64,000 nt of DNA from Natrinema sp. CBA1119 (GTDB taxonomy: Archaea; Halobacteriota; Halobacteria; Halobacteriales; Natrialbaceae): assembly GCF_002572525.1 (NCBI RefSeq), contig NZ_PDBS01000001.1, positions 124,001 through 188,000 on the forward strand, in the 5' to 3' direction. Every line of letters starts with the position of its first letter. Position 1 is the first letter of the stretch. Below the pieces are notes generated by a model. The model did not search any database, was not told the DNA's origin, and saw only the letters and a list, made by a program, of their open reading frames with translations. This document shows positions 43,146 through 51,235 of this stretch, piece by piece. A program made the position numbers and the translations under genes.

Positions 43146-44384
43146 ATGCCCGGCCCAGTCGAGGTCGTCGTCGAGCCAGCGCTGGCAGTGCAGTTGCTCG
43201 CGTGGGTGCTCGCCGGCTCGCTGCTGGGAAGTTGCAGCGGGCTCGTACCCGGGCTGCACGCGAACAACTTCGCGTTCTTGCTGGCGGGGATCGCACCCTC
43301 GGTTCCCGGCCCACCGCTGTTCGTCGGCTGTGCGATGCTCGCCGCAGGCGTCGTCCACACCTTCTGTAACGCCGTCCCCGCGATGGCGCTCGGCGTTCCC
43401 GACGCCGAGATGGCCGTCACCGCGCTGCCGGGTCATCGGATGGTACTCGAGGGGCGGGGGTACGAGGCCGTTCGACTGTCCGCGCTCGGCAGTGTTCTCG
43501 CCGTCCTCGCTGCGGTGCCGCTTGCGGTTCCCGTCACGTGGACGGTGACGGCCGCCTATCCCACGATCCGGGCACACCTGTCGCTCCTGCTCGCGATGGT
43601 AGCGGTCGCGCTGATCGCGTCGGAACGCACGTGGCGCGGCCGCCTGGGCGGCCTGCTGTCGTTCGCGCTCGCGACCGGTCTCGGCGCGCTCACGTTGGAT
43701 CTCACCGCGGACGCCCCGCTCGAGGCGGGCGGCACTCTCGCGCCGCTGTTCGCCGGGCTCTTCGGTGCGCCCGTGTTGATCGATGCGATTCGCGGCAGCG
43801 GGATCCCGCCACAGGACGGCAACGAGATTACGACCTCCCGGCGCTTCGTCGGCACGACCGCGGTCGCCGGCGCGCTCGCGGGGGCCGTGGTCGGCTACAT
43901 TCCCGGTATCTCGGCCGCCATCGCGGCCGTCGCAGTGCTGGCGATCGTTCCGAACGGCGCCAGCGACCGCGGGTACATCGTCGCGACCAGCGGCGTCGAC
44001 ACGGCCAACACGATCTTCGCCCTCTTCGCGTTGGTCGCCATCGGGCAGCCCCGAACCGGCGTGCTCGTCGCCTTCGAGGGAACGGCGGCCCCGCTCGAGT
44101 TACCGATCTTGCTCGCGAGCGTGGTCCTCGCGGGGCTGGTCGGCTTCGCGCTCGTTATCGTCGCCGGGGACGCCTATCTCGACCTCGTCGGTCGGCTCGC
44201 GTACTGGAAGATTTCGGGTGCGGTCCTCGCCGTGCTGCTCGGGCTCTCGTACCTGTTTACCGGTCCGGTCGGCATCGCGATCTTCCTCGTCGCGACCGCG
44301 ATCGGAATGGTTCCGGTTCGATTGCGCTGTCGACGCGTGCATCTGATGGGCGTCCTGATCGGACCGCTGATGCTCGGGCTCTGA
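43146..44384 (+). CDS. TctA-family membrane permease
   Basis: 412 residues with about ten membrane helices. The TctA (tripartite tricarboxylate transporter) double motif is present: LLGSCSGLVPGLHANNFAFL near the N-terminus and VVGYIPGISAAIAAVAVLAI in the second half. It lacks neighbouring TctB or TctC genes, as is common for the archaeal stand-alone branch. The substrate is unknown. Transcription is in the same direction as the ribosomal operon but with its own 160-base gap. Confidence 0.85.
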   Translation: MPGPVEVVVEPALAVQLLAWVLAGSLLGSCSGLVPGLHANNFAFLLAGIAPSVPGPPLFVGCAMLAAGVVHTFCNAVPAMALGVPDAEMAVTALPGHRMVLEGRGYEAVRLSALGSVLAVLAAVPLAVPVTWTVTAAYPTIRAHLSLLLAMVAVALIASERTWRGRLGGLLSFALATGLGALTLDLTADAPLEAGGTLAPLFAGLFGAPVLIDAIRGSGIPPQDGNEITTSRRFVGTTAVAGALAGAVVGYIPGISAAIAAVAVLAIVPNGASDRGYIVATSGVDTANTIFALFALVAIGQPRTGVLVAFEGTAAPLELPILLASVVLAGLVGFALVIVAGDAYLDLVGRLAYWKISGAVLAVLLGLSYLFTGPVGIAIFLVATAIGMVPVRLRCRRVHLMGVLIGPLMLGL

Positions 44385-44535
44385 TGCGGAGCACTGGACA
44401 TCGCTTTCGGCACACCCGCAGGACGGTCGCAGTTGCGCCGGTAGCGGTTACAACACTCTGTCTGACCCAGCTGTATGAGCCGCCGTGGATCGATCAGTTA
44501 CTCGGTCAGCTACTGGAGTCCGCCGCTCGAGTCCA

Positions 44536-45384
44536 CTACTCGGATCCGTCACTCGAGCCCGCCGTTCGAGCCGCCGTCACGAGGGCCGCAACGCGCTCCT
44601 GCGAGACGGGATCGGTCGTCACGCCGCCGCGTTTGAGTGCGGTGCCGACGATAACGCCGTCCGCGCCCGCCTCGAGGCAGTCGGCGACCGTCTCGTCCGT
44701 CACGCCGCTGCCGACGAACACCGGCGTTCCTGGATCTTCCCGCTCGGTGAGTGCATCGGTAACGCGCTCGATGGCCGCTACCGGCGTTTCGACACCCGTT
44801 CCGGAGCCGGAGACGATGACGCCGTCGGCGTTCCCGCGTTCGACCGTCTCGAGCGCCGCGCGCCCGATATCCGCCTCGCCGATCGGCGTCGCGTGTTTGA
44901 CGTGGACATCCGCGATGATCGCCACGTCGGTCTCGAGCCGGTCGCGAAGCCGGATCGTCTCGTGAGCGCGTCCCTCGAGGACCCCCTGATCGGTCGCGGC
45001 GGAGCCGACGTGGACGTTGACGCGGACGAAATCCGCATCGACGGCCGCGGCGATCGAAACCGCTGCGGCGGCGTCGTTTCGCAACACGTTGATGCCGACC
45101 GGGACGTCGACGGCGTCGGTCAGGGCCGTCGCGATAGCGGTCAGTTCGGCCACGACGTGTTGCGGGACGGTATCCGGATAGAACGGCACGTCGCCGAAGT
45201 TCTCGAGGATGATGCCGTCGATTCCGCCCGCCTCGAGCCGGCGGGCGTCCTCGAGCGCGTGAGTTCGAATGGCCTCGCGATCACCGTCGAACCCCGGCGC
45301 GCCCGGAAGCGCCGGGAGGTGAACCATCCCGATGACGGGGCGGTCGGCATCGAATCGATCCAGCACGGGGCCGTTCGTGGTCAT
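44536..45384 (-). CDS. BtpA/SgcQ family protein
   Basis: 282 residues forming a TIM-barrel of the BtpA family. It begins PVIGMVHLPALPGAPGFDGD, then has DGIILENFGDVPFYPD, VGINVLRNDAAAAVSIAAAV, FVRVNVHVG and a phosphate-binding end FVGSGVTDETV/ADGVIVGTALK. BtpA was named for photosystem I assembly in cyanobacteria; in archaea the role is unknown, possibly sugar- or nucleoside-phosphate related. Confidence 0.9.
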   Translation of the reverse strand: MTTNGPVLDRFDADRPVIGMVHLPALPGAPGFDGDREAIRTHALEDARRLEAGGIDGIILENFGDVPFYPDTVPQHVVAELTAIATALTDAVDVPVGINVLRNDAAAAVSIAAAVDADFVRVNVHVGSAATDQGVLEGRAHETIRLRDRLETDVAIIADVHVKHATPIGEADIGRAALETVERGNADGVIVSGSGTGVETPVAAIERVTDALTEREDPGTPVFVGSGVTDETVADCLEAGADGVIVGTALKRGGVTTDPVSQERVAALVTAARTAGSSDGSE

Positions 45385-45548
45385 ATCCGTACTGGGCCCG
45401 CTGGCGGAATAAGTGGTCGTGGGGCCCCGTCGGGCGACGGTGAGACTCGACCTCGCTCATGGGAGGGGCCTCCACCTCGCCGTCGCTCGAGGCGGCAATC
45501 CCCGCTCCCTTCACGGCCGTTTTCTCACCGGCGTGGCTACACCGACCG

Positions 45549-46667
45549 ATGACAGACTTGCTCTCTTCGTTGTCGCTACGCGACGTGGAATCTCCGAATC
45601 GAATCGCTGTCTCGCCGATGTGTCAGTACTCCTGTGAAACGGACGGGCTCCCGACCGAGTGGCACCGCGTCCATCTCGGCAGTCGGGCCGTCGGCGGTGC
45701 CGGCATCGTCATGACCGAAGCGACGGCCGTCGATCCCGCCGGCCGGATTACGCCGCACGACCTCGGACTCTGGAGCGACGAGCACGCCGCCGCGCTCGAG
45801 CCGATTACCGAGTTCGTCCGCGACCAGGGCGGCGTGCCGGGGATCCAGCTCGCCCACGCGGGCCACAAGGCGAGTAAGACGCGGCCCTGGGACGGCAACG
45901 TGCCGCTTGCGCCGGACGAGACCGATCCGACCGGCGCGTCGGGCTGGGAGGTACTGTCGCCCTCACCGGACGCGTATCCGCCGTTCGACGGCGACCGACC
46001 GGCGATGCGAAAGGCCGATCAAGACGATATCGAGGGCGTGATCGACGCCTACCGCAAAGCGGCCGAGCGCTCGCTCGAGGCCGGCTTCGAGATCGCCGAG
46101 ATCCACGCGGCCCACGGCTACCTGCTCCACGAGTTTCTCTCGCCGGTGACGAACCGCCGCGAGGACGACTACGGTGGCAGCTTCGAGAACCGAACCCGGC
46201 TGGTCCGCGAGGTCGTCGCGGCCGTCCGCGAGGTCTGGCCGGACGGAAAGCCGGTGTTCGTCCGCATCTCCGGGACGGACTGGCTCGACGACCGCGAGTC
46301 ATGGGACGTCGAGCAGTCGGTGCGGCTGGCGGACGCGCTCGCCGATCTGGGCGTCGATCTGGTCGACGTCAGTTCGGGCGGGATCCACCCCGACCAGTTA
46401 GTCTCCGGTGGGCCAAACTTTCAGGTGCCGCTGGCCGAGCGGGTCCGAGCGGGTGCTGACGTCGCCGTCGGCGCGGTCGGCGGCGTCACCGAACCCGAAC
46501 AGGCCGACGCGCTGGTCCGCAACGGCCGGGCCGACCTCGTCCTCGTCGGTCGGGAGTTCCTGCGCGATCCGTACTTCGGACTCCGCGCGGCCGGCGACCT
46601 CGAGCGCGATCCGGAAGCCGTCGCGAAGCAGTGGCCGGTCCAGTATCGGCGTGCCGTCCAACGATAA
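45549..46667 (+). CDS. Old Yellow Enzyme family NADH:flavin oxidoreductase
   Basis: 372 residues from ATG 45549. YqjM-class features are NRIAVSPMCQYSC (with the FMN-tuning Cys), TEATAVDPAGRIT, IQLAHAGHKAS, IHAAHGYLLHEFLSPVTNRR, DDYGGSFENRTRL and LVGREFLRDPYF. It reduces activated C=C bonds of enones with FMN and NAD(P)H. The physiological substrate is unknown. It is convergent with the aldolase gene, separated by the 32-bp repeats. Confidence 0.9.
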   Translation: MTDLLSSLSLRDVESPNRIAVSPMCQYSCETDGLPTEWHRVHLGSRAVGGAGIVMTEATAVDPAGRITPHDLGLWSDEHAAALEPITEFVRDQGGVPGIQLAHAGHKASKTRPWDGNVPLAPDETDPTGASGWEVLSPSPDAYPPFDGDRPAMRKADQDDIEGVIDAYRKAAERSLEAGFEIAEIHAAHGYLLHEFLSPVTNRREDDYGGSFENRTRLVREVVAAVREVWPDGKPVFVRISGTDWLDDRESWDVEQSVRLADALADLGVDLVDVSSGGIHPDQLVSGGPNFQVPLAERVRAGADVAVGAVGGVTEPEQADALVRNGRADLVLVGREFLRDPYFGLRAAGDLERDPEAVAKQWPVQYRRAVQR

Positions 46668-46677
46668 CGCGACTCGC

Positions 46678-46869
46678 GCCGTCCGGTTCGAGTCGCGTGC
46701 CGATCACTCGCCGTCCGGTTCGAGTCGCGTGCCGATCACTCGCCGTCCGGTTCGAGTCGCGTGCCGATCACTCGCCGTCCGGTTCGAGTCGCGTGCCGAT
46801 CACTCGCCGTCCGGTTCGAGTCGCGTGCCGATCACTCGCCGTCCGGTTCGAGTCGCGTGCCGATCACTC
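46678..46869. repeat. Six perfect 32-bp tandem repeats
   Basis: The unit, GCCGTCCGGTTCGAGTCGCG plus TGCCGATCACTC, occurs six times without change at 46678, 46710, 46742, 46774, 46806 and 46838. A seventh partial unit (GCCGTC) follows. The last copy contains the stop codon (TCA, minus strand) of the HpcH aldolase, so each unit is a copy of that gene's 3' end. The array lies between two convergent genes. Confidence 0.95.
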
Positions 46870-47652
46870 GCCGTCGTAGTCGTCCAGCCAGCCGGTGACC
46901 GAGGACTGCAACGCGCCGGCCGTCGTCCCGATATTCAGCAGTTGATACCCGTTCTGGGCTTTCTCGTTGACATCATCCATGCCGAACCCGAGTCCGCCGA
47001 CCGGTACGTCCGCGTCGACGGCGGCCGACCGGATCGTCTCGACGGCCTCCTCGACCGCTGGATGATTGAATTCGCCCGGATGTCCGAGCGACACTGAGAG
47101 ATCGAGCGGGCCGATGAAGACGAAGCCGAGTTCGGGCACCGCGAGAATGTCGTCGAGGTCGTCGAGGGCTGACTGGGTCTCGATCGTGACGCCGACGACG
47201 ACCGACTCGTCCTCGCTGGCGACGTAGTCGTCGGTCAGCCCCCAGCGACTGGCACGTGGGTTGGCCATGCCGCGCCGCCCGGGTTCGCCGTCGTACTCGA
47301 ACCTGCCCGCTCGGACCGCCGCCTCGAGTTCCTCAGCGCTCCCGACCCGCGGGAGGAAGACGTTCCGGACGCCCGCGTCGAGGGCTTTCCGAACGAGCGA
47401 GGGATCGGTGTCCGGCACGCGGACCAGCAACTCCGTGTCGGTACCGTCCGCCGCGCGAAGCAGTGCTTCCAGCTGGCCGGCGTCTCGCGGACTCGGACCG
47501 CCGTGCTCGAGGTCGATCCAGACGAAATCGACGCCGAGCGCCGCATAGAGTTCGACCACCGTCGGGCTGTACGTGTTCTCGAGGACCCCGAGCGCGACCT
47601 CGCCGGACTCGAGGGTCTCACGGAGGGCGTTACCGCGTGGCTGATGGCTCAC
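46864..47652 (-). CDS. HpcH/HpaI family aldolase
   Basis: About 262 residues from a GTG at 47652; an ATG at 47676 would add eight. TIM-barrel features are VDFVWIDLEHGGPSPRDAGQ (catalytic/metal Glu and His), LVRVPDTDPSLVRKALDAGV, FLPRVGSAEELEAAV, GVTIETQSALDDLDDIL and FIGPLDLSVSLGHPG. It cleaves or forms 2-keto-3-hydroxy acids with a divalent metal. Its stop lies inside the 32-bp repeat array. Confidence 0.9.
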   Translation of the reverse strand: MSHQPRGNALRETLESGEVALGVLENTYSPTVVELYAALGVDFVWIDLEHGGPSPRDAGQLEALLRAADGTDTELLVRVPDTDPSLVRKALDAGVRNVFLPRVGSAEELEAAVRAGRFEYDGEPGRRGMANPRASRWGLTDDYVASEDESVVVGVTIETQSALDDLDDILAVPELGFVFIGPLDLSVSLGHPGEFNHPAVEEAVETIRSAAVDADVPVGGLGFGMDDVNEKAQNGYQLLNIGTTAGALQSSVTGWLDDYDGE

Positions 47653-47730
47653 GACCCACCCTACCACGCCCAGCACTTAAACCAGGGCTCCGACAGCGTC
47701 CCAATCAGATGTTCCGCGTCAAATCAGCCC

Positions 47731-48342
47731 CTACTCGTCTTTCCACTTGATCGAACAGCCTCGAGACGGCTGCCACTCGAGGTCGACGGTCTCGCCCGCC
47801 AGCACGGCGTCGATGGCTTCGCGGATGTGGATCCGGGTCGGTTCGTCGTCGGGGTTCAGCGCGTCGTCGAGGCGCCCCTGGTAGACGAGTTCGAACTCGC
47901 CGTCCTCGGCTCGCGGCTCTGCCGCTCGCCCCTCCGCGGCGCGTTGCGCCGCGCGCCGAGCGAAGAGGAACGGGTCCGGCGTACAGACCGCGCCGTACTC
48001 GCGGGCGACCGCCTGACTCTCGTCGCGCAGGTAGGCGTCGTAGTCGATTTCCCCCTCGGCGACGAACTCCTGCATCTTCTCGAAGGAGTCGTCGGGATAC
48101 TCCTCGGCGTCGTTGGGGTTGATTCCGACCACCGCGACGTCGTCGTACTCGGCGGAGAGTTCGTTCAGCAGGTCGAACTTCGCCTGCGCGTACGGGCAAT
48201 GATTGCAGGTGAAAACGAGCAACAGCGCCTCGGCGTCGGCAAAGGACTCGAGCGTGTACGTCTCGCCGTCGACGCCCTCGAGTTCGAAGTCGGGCGCAGC
48301 GTCGCCGGCCTCGAGTGCGGAGTCGGACTCTTTCATGACCAT
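47731..48342 (-). CDS. Thioredoxin-fold redoxin with a hairpin-encoded insertion
   Basis: 203 residues (or 201 from the second ATG). An AhpC/TSA-type thioredoxin fold with active site FTCNHCPYAQAKFDLL (about 44-59) and VCTPDPFLF as the cis-Pro region. Just after that, residues RRAAQRAAEGRAAEPRA form an Ala/Arg-rich insert. It is encoded by two GC-rich hairpins (GCGGCTCTGCCGC at 47913 and CGCGGCGC/GCGCCGCG at 47935). The protein then resumes with FELVYQGRLDDALNPDD. It probably reduces disulfides or peroxides; the target is unknown. Confidence 0.85.
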   Translation of the reverse strand: MVMKESDSALEAGDAAPDFELEGVDGETYTLESFADAEALLLVFTCNHCPYAQAKFDLLNELSAEYDDVAVVGINPNDAEEYPDDSFEKMQEFVAEGEIDYDAYLRDESQAVAREYGAVCTPDPFLFARRAAQRAAEGRAAEPRAEDGEFELVYQGRLDDALNPDDEPTRIHIREAIDAVLAGETVDLEWQPSRGCSIKWKDE

Positions 48343-48442
48343 ACCGCCGATTCGTCTCGTTCGTCCTTAATCATCACGTTCACTGAACTGACCCGAGCGG
48401 GCGGAGCCGCTCCTCACGGCTGCCGGCTGCCCGGCAAGGACC

Positions 48443-48670
48443 CTAGCCGAAGAGCTCCGCGATCGAGAGGAGAACGTCGGGGGCGATCGCCACCGCGAGC
48501 CCGACGACGATCAGGGCGAGCGGGACGACGAGCAGTCCCATATCAGTCAGCAGCCAGAGACCGAGGCCGGCCAGCACGGCGAGCAGGCCGACGAGGCGGA
48601 GGAACCACACGAACGCGCCCTCGAGTTCCGAATCGGCGATGACATCAACGAAGTCGAGTACGTCGTCCAT
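48443..48670 (-). CDS. Small two-helix membrane protein
   Basis: 75 residues from ATG 48670. A short charged start (MDDVLDFVDVIADSELEGAF) precedes two closely spaced hydrophobic helices (LVGLLAVLAGLGLWLLTDMG; LLVVPLALIVVGLAVAIAPD), ending in an amphipathic LLSIAELFG. No function is recognised. It is a haloarchaeal-looking gene with an intact frame. Confidence 0.65.
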   Translation of the reverse strand: MDDVLDFVDVIADSELEGAFVWFLRLVGLLAVLAGLGLWLLTDMGLLVVPLALIVVGLAVAIAPDVLLSIAELFG

Positions 48671-48788
48671 GATCGCCCGGATCTGGCCGTCGGAGCTCCT
48701 TAATTCCAACGCTCCGAGAGGCGATATCGGTTCGCAGCGCGGCTCGTGACGACTTACATATTAGTACCCCCGGCCGCATCGACAGGGT

Positions 48789-49448
48789 ATGAAGACGCTC
48801 GAGGTCACCGACGAACAGTACGCGTTCATCCAGTACCTCCGCGAGGAGATCTCCGAGTCGGTCGTCGGCAAGTACGGCTTCGTCCGCGAACGCGACGCCG
48901 TCCAGTTCCTGATCGACAATCTCGACGAGGATGTCGAAATCGATGCCGACGAGTTCGACTCGTCGGCCACCGACGACGTCGCCGCGTCCGTCGGTGCCGC
49001 CATCGACGGCGAAACCGATCCGCACGAACTCGAGGAAGTCTCCTACGTCGAAGGCGAGACGCCGTCAGCCGACGAGATCATGGACGAAGACGACGAGGAC
49101 CCGGAGTCCGAGTCGGATGAAACGACCGACGGGGACGCCGACGATGGATCGACCGACGACGGAGCGAGCGAGGTGACCGAGGACGAAGCCGACGCCGACG
49201 ACGAGGACGACGCCGACGCCGAGGCCGCGGACGGAGACGGTTCGGCTGCGGATTCGGACGGAGACGGCTCGGCCGACGACGACGATATGTTGGACGAGAT
49301 GATGAGCCTGCTCGAGACCCACGACGACAAGTGGGAGGAGTCGAGTTCGGCGGACTACCGGTACAGCGTCGAACTCCCGGACGGCTCGAGCGAACAGGTC
49401 CAGACGAAAGACGATGTCCGGGCGCTTTTGTTCAAGAATTATCGCTGA
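48789..49448 (+). CDS. Highly acidic protein of unknown function
   Basis: 219 residues. The N-terminal 50 form a helical segment (YAFIQYLREEISESVVGKYG, FVRERDAVQFLIDNLDED) like a small DNA- or protein-binding domain. Residues 85-165 are almost entirely Asp, Glu, Ser and Gly. The end (YRYSVELPDGSSEQVQTKDD) looks like a beta hairpin. No family is recognised. Confidence 0.7.
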   Translation: MKTLEVTDEQYAFIQYLREEISESVVGKYGFVRERDAVQFLIDNLDEDVEIDADEFDSSATDDVAASVGAAIDGETDPHELEEVSYVEGETPSADEIMDEDDEDPESESDETTDGDADDGSTDDGASEVTEDEADADDEDDADAEAADGDGSAADSDGDGSADDDDMLDEMMSLLETHDDKWEESSSADYRYSVELPDGSSEQVQTKDDVRALLFKNYR

Positions 49449-49489
49449 CTCGTGCCGTTGCGACACTGTTTGCGCAGTTTCTGCTACGC

Positions 49490-49574
49490 CTATAGTAGCC
49501 ACTGAAAGTCATTGCACGCCTGATCGACCGACAGCTGTACGATCAGTGTGTAAATCATTTCAGTGGCTACTATA
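49490..49574 (-). repeat. MITE-like element, copy 4
   Basis: 85 bases, the reverse-complement orientation of copy 3. The ends are CTATAGTAGCCACTGAAAG and TTTCAGTGGCTACTATAT, and the inner segment is TGATCGACCGACAGCTGTAC. It lies between the acidic-protein gene and the second dpsA. Confidence 0.8.
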
Positions 49575-49665
49575 TGACGGGGTGGTACCGATAGTTTAGG
49601 CAGTACGAAAAATAGTTCGTAAATTGAAAAGTTATAAGAGGCTTCCATCCCAAGTATGGGACGTG

Positions 49666-50211
49666 ATGAACACGCAAAAGACCACTCGACAGGCAGCGGA
49701 CACGGTCGAATCGAACGCGCTTCGACTCGACACGGAAAAGGCCGAGCAGATCATCGACGCGCTCAACACGGATCTGGCGGACGCGTACGTCCTCTATCAT
49801 CAACTCCACAAGCACCACTGGAACGTCGAAGGTGCGGAGTTCCTCGACGTCCACGTCTTCCTCCAGGAGGTCTACGAGGACGTCGAAGCCGCGGCCGACG
49901 AACTCGCAGAACGACTTCAGGCGCTCGGCGGCGTTCCGCACGCGAGCATGACGACGCTCGTGGAGAACGCGACGGTCGAAGCCGAAGACGAAGACGTCTA
50001 CGACGTCCGGACCTCGCTCGCCAACGATCTCGAGATGATGGGCGACATCATCGAGAGCTACCGCCAGCACATCGAACTCGCCGAGGGGCTCGGCGACTAC
50101 GCGACGGGAGAGATGCTTCGCGAGCAACTCGAGACCATCGAAGAACACACCCACCACATCGAACACTACCTCGAAGACGACACCCTCGTCCTCGAGTCCG
50201 CGACGCAGTAA
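49666..50211 (+). CDS. dpsA: DpsA-type ferritin, copy 2
   Basis: 181 residues from ATG 49666; a GTTATAAG box near 49630 supports this start. It is closer than copy 1 to the well-studied haloarchaeal DpsA: YHQLHKHHWNVEGAEFLDVH, AADELAERLQALGGVPHAS, EDEDVYDVRTSLANDLEM, HHIEHYLEDDTLV. It stores iron and protects DNA from Fenton damage. It sits at the edge of the iron-uptake island. A half iron-box (TTTAGGCAGTACG) lies near 49594. Confidence 0.92.
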   Translation: MNTQKTTRQAADTVESNALRLDTEKAEQIIDALNTDLADAYVLYHQLHKHHWNVEGAEFLDVHVFLQEVYEDVEAAADELAERLQALGGVPHASMTTLVENATVEAEDEDVYDVRTSLANDLEMMGDIIESYRQHIELAEGLGDYATGEMLREQLETIEEHTHHIEHYLEDDTLVLESATQ

Positions 50212-50280
50212 CTCGGGCGGTCAACCGCAACCGAGTTCCGGGTGGTCTCTCGTCGGTTCGCTCCGAGAGTTTCAGTTCGA

Positions 50281-50286
50281 TTTTTT
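50281..50286 (+). terminator. Oligo-T after second dpsA
   Basis: TTTTTT follows the dpsA stop by 70 bases in a GC-rich context, the usual archaeal terminator form. The evidence is composition only. Confidence 0.4.
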
Positions 50287-50403
50287 GATTCCGATTCCGA
50301 TCGACCGGCGCGGACGGATCTCTCGACAGCTACTGCTCAGAGGACTCGCTGAACGCGATCGTGATAGCTCTCGAGGAGGGAGAAGCGGCCGCCGGAAGAC
50401 GGA

Positions 50404-50571
50404 CTATCGAGTCGATTCGACGACGCGGTCGCTCGAAATCCAGCCCTCAGTGTTCCCCGATTCGATGAAGACGACTCTGTCGGGACCGCTTTCACAGACC
50501 GATATCTCGGGTCCGCGGGTCGCAGCCGGTTCGGAGTCACGTTCGGCGTCCGATTGCGTACCGGTGGTCAT
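50404..50571 (-). CDS. 55-residue iron-boxed small protein, copy 2
   Basis: 56 codons read by hand: MTTGTQSDAERDSEPAATRG then the core GPDRVVFIESGNTEGWISSD. It has exactly the same length as the protein at 23842-24009 and aligns with it over the last 30 residues (P, VF, E, GW, D). An iron box lies ten bases before the ATG. It is soluble and of unknown function, with expression probably tied to iron shortage. It follows the second dpsA on the opposite strand, mirroring copy 1. Confidence 0.75.
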   Translation of the reverse strand: MTTGTQSDAERDSEPAATRGPEISVCESGPDRVVFIESGNTEGWISSDRVVESTR

Positions 50572-50580
50572 TGGCTTTGT

Positions 50581-50595
50581 TTAGGCAGGCCTAAA
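50581..50595 (-). promoter_or_regulatory. Iron box upstream of 55-residue gene copy 2
   Basis: TTAGGCAGGCCTAAA, an inverted repeat directly followed by the A-rich promoter AATAAAAAG. It has the same position relative to the ATG as the site at 24019. A repressor bound here would cover the transcription start. Confidence 0.78.
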
Positions 50596-50655
50596 ATAAA
50601 AAGAGTGCGGTTTCGCTCAGTCGTCGTCGGTCGCGTCCGAGACCGACGGCGCGGC

Positions 50656-51072
50656 TCACCGAGAGTCCGACTGCGCGGAAGAGAGCGATTGCTCCGTGTC
50701 TTCGGACGGGTCGTCAGTATCAGCGAGAAGCGTCGATGCGAGGCGGTCGACGACCGTCGGACTGACCGTTCCCGCCAGTTCCATCGCCTCGCTCTCGTAC
50801 TCCTCGAGTCCGAACACGTCCTGAAAGAACCGCGAAAGGGTATCGTAGGTCTCGGACAGTTCTTCGGCGGTCGCTCGTCCCTCGGCCGTGAGCGTCGCTC
50901 CGTCGTACGGTTCGTACGTCAGGTAGCCGTCGGCTTCGAGCCGCTGAAGCATCTCCGTCGTCGCCGCCGGCGAACGGTCGACCGCGTCGGCCACGTGTCC
51001 GGGCGAAATCGGTGGGGAGCCCCGCTGTTCCGCAAGATAGAGAACAAGAAGGTAGTGGGAGGCCCCGGTCAT
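50656..51072 (-). CDS. DtxR/SirR-type metal-dependent repressor
   Basis: 138 residues. It starts at the winged-helix domain (SHYLLVLYLAEQRGSPPISP, GHVADAVDRSPAATTEMLQR as recognition region, DGYLTYEPYDGATLTAEGRA as wing). The dimerisation/metal helices LSRFFQDVFGLEEYESEAME follow, and the protein ends in a disordered tail. There is no SH3-like third domain. It is the likely reader of the TTAGGC-N3-CCTAA boxes around it, controlling iron uptake. This pairing is inferred from location and family. Confidence 0.85.
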   Translation of the reverse strand: MTGASHYLLVLYLAEQRGSPPISPGHVADAVDRSPAATTEMLQRLEADGYLTYEPYDGATLTAEGRATAEELSETYDTLSRFFQDVFGLEEYESEAMELAGTVSPTVVDRLASTLLADTDDPSEDTEQSLSSAQSDSR

Positions 51073-51235
51073 CGATCAGTGAATCGACGTGTAGTGGATC
51101 GGCGTGTGGACGATCGCTGCGAATCCGAACCCCGACGCACAGACGCAGCGCTTCTTCACGCTCGAGTGCGGCCGTGGGACCGCATCGGCTTCGAGCTGCG
51201 TTCCGCGATCCGCCATCGTCCCGTCGGGGGTGATA

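Noticed and set aside
41460-43577. 705-codon minus-strand frame across uL1, P0 and P1
   Set aside because: It is antisense to three certain ribosomal genes; GC-rich codon bias keeps the opposite frame open.
46678-46869. CRISPR-like array
   Set aside because: The 32-bp units are directly adjacent with no spacers and no cas genes; they are simple tandem repeats.
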